From a virus, in IMG/VR virus record IMGVR_UViG_3300024317_000013, positions 1-32,027 of that record: a stretch of 32,027 nucleotides of DNA; one strand, written 5' to 3'. The notes under the pieces are model-generated. The model was not told where the DNA came from. It was given only the letters and a program-made list of their open reading frames with translations, and ran no database searches. The position numbers were made by a program, and so were the translations under genes. Of this stretch, positions 28,823-32,027 are shown piece by piece; within the stretch, counting starts at the first letter, position 1, and the number at the start of each line of letters is the position of its first letter.

Positions 28823-30438
28823 TGGCATTGTCAATCATTCAGACCGGCTCGTCGCTGCAACTCATGGATGAGGATGGGAACCTGACGGTTCTCACCCTCC
28901 CCACGGGGGTCACGCTCGACGCGACGGTCAAGCCCCGGTGGGCGGTCTACAACCGGAACGTGATTCTCGTCAACACCCCCAGCCAACCGCTGGCAATTGA
29001 CAGCACGGGCACGGTGCGGATTCTTACCCCGAAACCTCCGAGACTCGCGCCCATTCTCGCAGGCGTGGCAGGCGGCACCCTGACAGGGGCCTTCACGGTC
29101 AAGGAGACGTTCGTTACGCTTGATAGCTTTGGCAACATTCTCAGCGAGAGCGACTACAGCCCTCTGAGTGCGAAAACGGCGATTACGAATCAATTCCTGG
29201 GCGTGTCCAACGCGGACGTGAGCCCGGATACGATTACCTTGCGCCGGTTCTACCGGACCACGGATAACGGTGCGGTGTTCTTCCAGTGGGTGGATTTGGA
29301 TGGCAATGTCCTGACTACGATTCAGGACGACCTCCCGGATGCGGGACTAAGCATCTTCTCGGCGCCGATTCTCGGCACACCGCCCCGTCTCACGGCGGTT
29401 GCGCAGTTCCGGGGCCGGTTGTTCGGCGTGGGCGACACGGACATCGATAACCTCCGCTACACGGAGGCGGGCATCCAGTATGCGTGGCCCGTGAAGAACC
29501 TCATTCCGATTCCCGGGTTGGGGTCTGACGAGTTCGGCATCGTGGGCCTCAAGGAGCGCCGAGACGCGCTCGTCATCGGACGGCGTAACGTGCTTGTGCA
29601 GCTTGTCGGCACGGGCGCGGAGAACGGCACGAACACGGACTTTGACCCGGTGGTCGTGTCCAATGAGGTCGGCGTCGAGTCCCAGGAAAGCATGTGTGTC
29701 TTCCGCGACGTGTGTTACTTCTTGTGGAAGGATGGCGTCTATACGTTAGGGCCGGAAGGCGTAACCTGTATCTCGGACGGCTCGTCCGAGGGTATCGGCA
29801 ACGTGCGGTCCTGGTTTGCTACCGACGATTTCTTTAACCGCAACCAGTACTCCATCGCGTTCGCGCACATCGATATCTACCAAGCGAAGTATCGCCTGTT
29901 CCTCTGTTCGGTCGGGAGCACGACGATTGACCGTTGGGTAGAATACGACATTGACGACAAGGTATGGTTCGGGCCGCACAAGACGGACCTCTTCACGCCC
30001 ACGTCCGCGTTCAGTCGCTCAACGGCGGATGATACGCGAGTCCCGCTCATTGGGGGACCGGCGTCAGTGTTCCAACAGCAAGCGACTCGGACCGATGGGA
30101 CGAATACGCCTATCGCGCTCGACGTGGTGAGCAAGGAACACGACATGGGGATTCCCGACGACGCGAAGTACTACGGAGAACTCTCCGTGCTCGTAAAGCC
30201 GGAAGTCTCAGGGGTCCTCACCATTGCGACACGCTGCGGGTCTCGGCCTCGACCGGGCGCCACGGATACGCGGAATCCGGTGACCCAGTACATGAACTTG
30301 ACCAAGCCGCGAGTGCGGATGGGACGCCTCGGCACCGGGTTCCACGCGCAAGTACGATTCCTCAATGCCAATGCGGGCGAGGACGTCAACCTATTGGGGT
30401 ACGAAGTCGACCCCGCATTCATGCTCGGACGGAGATAA
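28822..30438 (+). CDS. Tail hub/nozzle-like protein (P22 gp10-like by position and pattern), 538 aa
   Basis: TAATG overlap with the preceding stop. The sequence begins MALSIIQTGSSLQLMDEDGN, and has TLPTGVTLDATVKPRWAVYN, a segment FRGRLFGVGDTDIDNLRYTE, YFLWKDGVYTLGPEGVTCIS and TIDRWVEYDIDDKVWFGPHK. This set and order is familiar to me from the conserved tail tube/hub protein of many uncultured podovirus-like phages, which resembles P22 gp10-type nozzle proteins. It would lie below the adaptor ring and guide DNA ejection. It has a beta-propeller-like repeat of F/Y-G-V strands. Function is inferred from family pattern and position; no enzymatic motif is present. Confidence 0.8.
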   Translation: MALSIIQTGSSLQLMDEDGNLTVLTLPTGVTLDATVKPRWAVYNRNVILVNTPSQPLAIDSTGTVRILTPKPPRLAPILAGVAGGTLTGAFTVKETFVTLDSFGNILSESDYSPLSAKTAITNQFLGVSNADVSPDTITLRRFYRTTDNGAVFFQWVDLDGNVLTTIQDDLPDAGLSIFSAPILGTPPRLTAVAQFRGRLFGVGDTDIDNLRYTEAGIQYAWPVKNLIPIPGLGSDEFGIVGLKERRDALVIGRRNVLVQLVGTGAENGTNTDFDPVVVSNEVGVESQESMCVFRDVCYFLWKDGVYTLGPEGVTCISDGSSEGIGNVRSWFATDDFFNRNQYSIAFAHIDIYQAKYRLFLCSVGSTTIDRWVEYDIDDKVWFGPHKTDLFTPTSAFSRSTADDTRVPLIGGPASVFQQQATRTDGTNTPIALDVVSKEHDMGIPDDAKYYGELSVLVKPEVSGVLTIATRCGSRPRPGATDTRNPVTQYMNLTKPRVRMGRLGTGFHAQVRFLNANAGEDVNLLGYEVDPAFMLGRR

Positions 30439-30439
30439 C

Positions 30440-30775
30440 ATGGCTAATACACTCAAACGCATTGCGGGACCGGCGTTCATCGCCGCGTCTGCAACGAACA
30501 TCTATACGCCGCCCGCGAGCACGATTTTTACCAAAATCGCGCACATCCATATCGCCAACGTGACGGCGAGCATCATCACGTTTACGCTCTATATTGGTGC
30601 CACGGGCGGGTCCGCGAGCGGCACAGAAATCGCCAAGAACATCAGTGTTGCACCGAACCAGACGTGGGATTACTACGGGGCGCTTTTTATGGCCTCGACG
30701 GACTTCTTGACCGGCATTGCGAGTGCGGGTAGCTCCCTCACGATTCTCGTTGAGGGCGAACAAGGGGTCGTCTAA
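30440..30775 (+). CDS. Probable small virion structural protein, 111 aa
   Basis: ATG 30440 has GGAG five bases upstream. The product is a compact beta-rich sequence without disordered tails. It reads FIAASATNIYTPPASTIFTK, then IAHIHIANVTASIITFTLYI, then FLTGIASAGSSLTILVEGEQ. The size and alternating hydrophobic strands fit a small jelly-roll or plug-like tail component. The stop overlaps the next start (TAATG). It lies between the hub protein and the collagen-like fibre gene, so a tail or fibre-associated role is likely. No named family is recognised. Confidence 0.75.
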   Translation: MANTLKRIAGPAFIAASATNIYTPPASTIFTKIAHIHIANVTASIITFTLYIGATGGSASGTEIAKNISVAPNQTWDYYGALFMASTDFLTGIASAGSSLTILVEGEQGVV

Positions 30776-31815
30776 TGGCGGGACATAAGCGCAAGCAACC
30801 GGCGCGCATTCAGTGGCCGCTCACTGCGTCTCAGGTGGAGTCGGCCGATGAGATGTTCTACGAGTTGTATAAACGGGTGAGTGAGCTAGAAGCAGAACTC
30901 ACGACGGCGGCAACGGCAACGACGACCGCACTTGCAGCGGCGGCGGGAAAGGTCGGTCCTCCCGGACTAAACGGTCTGGATGGAGACGATGGGGCACCGG
31001 GCATTGGGGTGCCCGGTCTCCCCGGCGCAGCAGGACTTCCCGGGGTGGGGATTCCGGGCGCGGATGGGGATGATGGGGTCGCGCTGATGTTTAGCGCGAC
31101 GAGCACACCCCAAGCGTCGGAAGTGACGCTCACCACAACCGGGAACATTGATGATTTGAATCTCGGTCCGGTGTCCGTGTTGCGGATGAACAACGCGACG
31201 CTTGCCACGATTCGTGGCCTCCAAGCCGGGTATCCCGGACAACGAGTGACCATCGTCTCCGTGGGAGCCGGTCAAGTCAATCTCGCGCATCAGAACGCCG
31301 GGTCTGTCGCCACGAATCGGCTCGTGAACGTGGTGACCGGCACGAATACGTCGCTTGCCGCGGGCTCCGGGAATGCCGTGTACGTGTATGACGGCACCCT
31401 CACCCGCTGGCGACTCGACCAGCACGTCCAGGGCGACTGGATAGACGTGCCTTATGCAGCCGGAGACTATACCGGGGGCGGCGGCATGACGTGGACGGTG
31501 GATGCGGCGGATATGAAAACGTTTTGCTACTTGCTCCAAGGAAAGTCCCTCACGGTCGTCACCTATCTGGATACCACGTCCGTCTCAGGCGGGGCCGGTC
31601 AGCTATTCGTGGCAATTCCCGCAGGCTTCGTAGCCACGAGACTCTTTCAGGGTCTCACGGTCGGGTTTGACAACGGGGTTGGTACGCCTACATACAATCG
31701 GGTTGGGTCAGTTAATTTCACCCAAATCGAAGTCGGTCGAGGCGACGCAACGGCCTGGGCGGCGGCTGTCAATAATACCTATATCCGAACCCATTTCACG
31801 TTTCCGGTCACGTAG
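30775..31815 (+). CDS. Collagen-like tail fibre protein, 346 aa
   Basis: After a basic N-terminus (KRKQPARIQWPL) and a helical stretch (about 20-55) that could trimerise the fibre, residues 61-102 form Gly-X-Y repeats (GPPGLNGLDGDDGAP, then GVPGLPGAAGLPG). Two two-residue breaks (GI, GV) shift the repeat register. Such collagen-like segments form triple-helical shafts in phage fibres. The remaining C-terminal domain (about 103-346) is beta-rich with YVYDGTLTRWRLDQHVQGDW and no motif I recognise. It is likely the receptor-binding or shaft-cap domain. It is preceded by a TAATG overlap, and followed by a promoter-like site at 31829. Assignment is good; receptor unknown. Confidence 0.8.
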   Translation: MAGHKRKQPARIQWPLTASQVESADEMFYELYKRVSELEAELTTAATATTTALAAAAGKVGPPGLNGLDGDDGAPGIGVPGLPGAAGLPGVGIPGADGDDGVALMFSATSTPQASEVTLTTTGNIDDLNLGPVSVLRMNNATLATIRGLQAGYPGQRVTIVSVGAGQVNLAHQNAGSVATNRLVNVVTGTNTSLAAGSGNAVYVYDGTLTRWRLDQHVQGDWIDVPYAAGDYTGGGGMTWTVDAADMKTFCYLLQGKSLTVVTYLDTTSVSGGAGQLFVAIPAGFVATRLFQGLTVGFDNGVGTPTYNRVGSVNFTQIEVGRGDATAWAAAVNNTYIRTHFTFPVT

Positions 31816-31828
31816 GTCCGACGATACC

Positions 31829-31854
31829 AAGAAGTATATCAAATACGGTATACT
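31829..31854 (+). promoter_or_regulatory. Candidate promoter before the last partial gene
   Basis: AAGAAGT (31829-31835) is followed by TATACT (31849-31854) with GG before it and AGAGATAGAGAG after it, closely like the site at 18142-18168. GTATA (31834-31838) and TATAC (31849-31853) form an inverted pair. It lies in the 57-base gap before the gene at 31873. Confidence 0.6.
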
Positions 31855-31872
31855 AGAGATAGAGAGTAAATT

Positions 31873-32027
31873 ATGCCCGTTCAGCAGCAGATTATCAACG
31901 GCCAGTACTACGACATGTACTCGCCGCAGTGGTACGACGCCATGCACGCGGAGGCGCTCCGGTCGTCTACCGCCGCAGGCACCGCCGCAGGGTCGAGTGT
32001 CGCCGCCGCCAATGCCGCAGCCGGTTT
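31873..32027 (+). CDS. Partial gene, N-terminal 51 aa visible, Ala/Gln/Tyr-rich
   Basis: ATG 31873, 19 bases after the promoter candidate, with a weak purine-rich GAGAG about 8 bases upstream, opens a frame that runs off the window edge. The first 30 residues (PVQQQIINGQYYDMYSPQWY) are aromatic and polar. They are followed by an Ala/Ser/Thr/Gly-rich stretch (STAAGTAAGSSVAAANAAAG) that is low complexity and likely flexible or helical. This is typical of the start of internal virion or ejection proteins in podovirus-like phages, but only 51 residues are visible. Function not assigned. Confidence 0.7.
   Translation, partial: MPVQQQIINGQYYDMYSPQWYDAMHAEALRSSTAAGTAAGSSVAAANAAAG

Noticed and set aside
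30955-31080. Repetitive GGN-rich DNA in the fibre gene as a possible repeat array
   Set aside because: It simply encodes the collagen-like Gly-X-Y shaft.
1-32027. Search by eye for tRNA, integrase, attachment site or IS element
   Set aside because: No cloverleaf, recombinase motif, paired ends or transposase was recognised; a lysogenic lifestyle cannot be supported from this window.

Overview
The window is a 32 kb piece of a tailed double-stranded DNA bacteriophage (Caudoviricetes), most likely an uncultured environmental phage. It carries terminase, portal, scaffold-like, major capsid, head-tail adaptor and tail genes in canonical order. Genes are tightly packed, with many ATGA, GTGA and TAATG start/stop overlaps and GGAGG-type ribosome binding sites. 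No bacterial housekeeping gene, tRNA, rRNA, integrase, IS element or CRISPR array was seen. The adaptor followed by large beta-propeller-like tail proteins, with no tail-tube or tape-measure gene visible, points to a podovirus-like (short-tailed) morphology, but this is inference. Composition is GC-rich (about 60% by eye in sampled lines). The host cannot be named. Both ends cut through genes, so the genome continues on either side.

Layout. (1) 1-4410, minus strand: an early/replication module of small coupled genes around a RecA-like RepA-type helicase (1976-2932). It also holds a winged-helix protein, several tiny zinc-binding proteins and a truncated gene at the left edge. (2) 4411-4952: a divergent intergenic control region with a 32-bp direct repeat, a 15-bp tandem repeat and a 14-bp palindrome. 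(3) 4953-9108, plus strand: an accessory operon dominated by a 555-residue multi-zinc-ribbon protein and an M20/M28-type metallopeptidase with an added zinc ribbon, ending in a strong terminator. (4) 9164-9390: a convergent intergenic region with repeats and complex inverted repeats. (5) 9391-12795, minus strand: a cassette of small zinc-ribbon and helical proteins, a phage TIM-barrel hydrolase-like protein, a membrane-anchored HEAGH metalloprotease, a single-pass membrane peptide and an HNH protein. (6) 12796-12887: a divergent promoter region. (7) 12888-32027, plus strand: packaging, head and tail genes.

In the late module a small terminase-like HTH protein and the large terminase would package DNA through the 812-residue portal. 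A scaffold-like coiled-coil protein and the capsid protein follow after an internal promoter and a structured leader. Structural genes from 20.5 to 23.7 kb are separated by hairpins or terminators, suggesting stepwise control of protein dosage. An adaptor carrying an FN3-like insertion joins head to tail. A split set of propeller-like proteins (91, 958 and 538 residues) and a collagen-like fibre form the tail. A TATACT-containing promoter-like motif recurs before the scaffold gene and before the last partial gene, with a related CATACT version before the small terminase gene.
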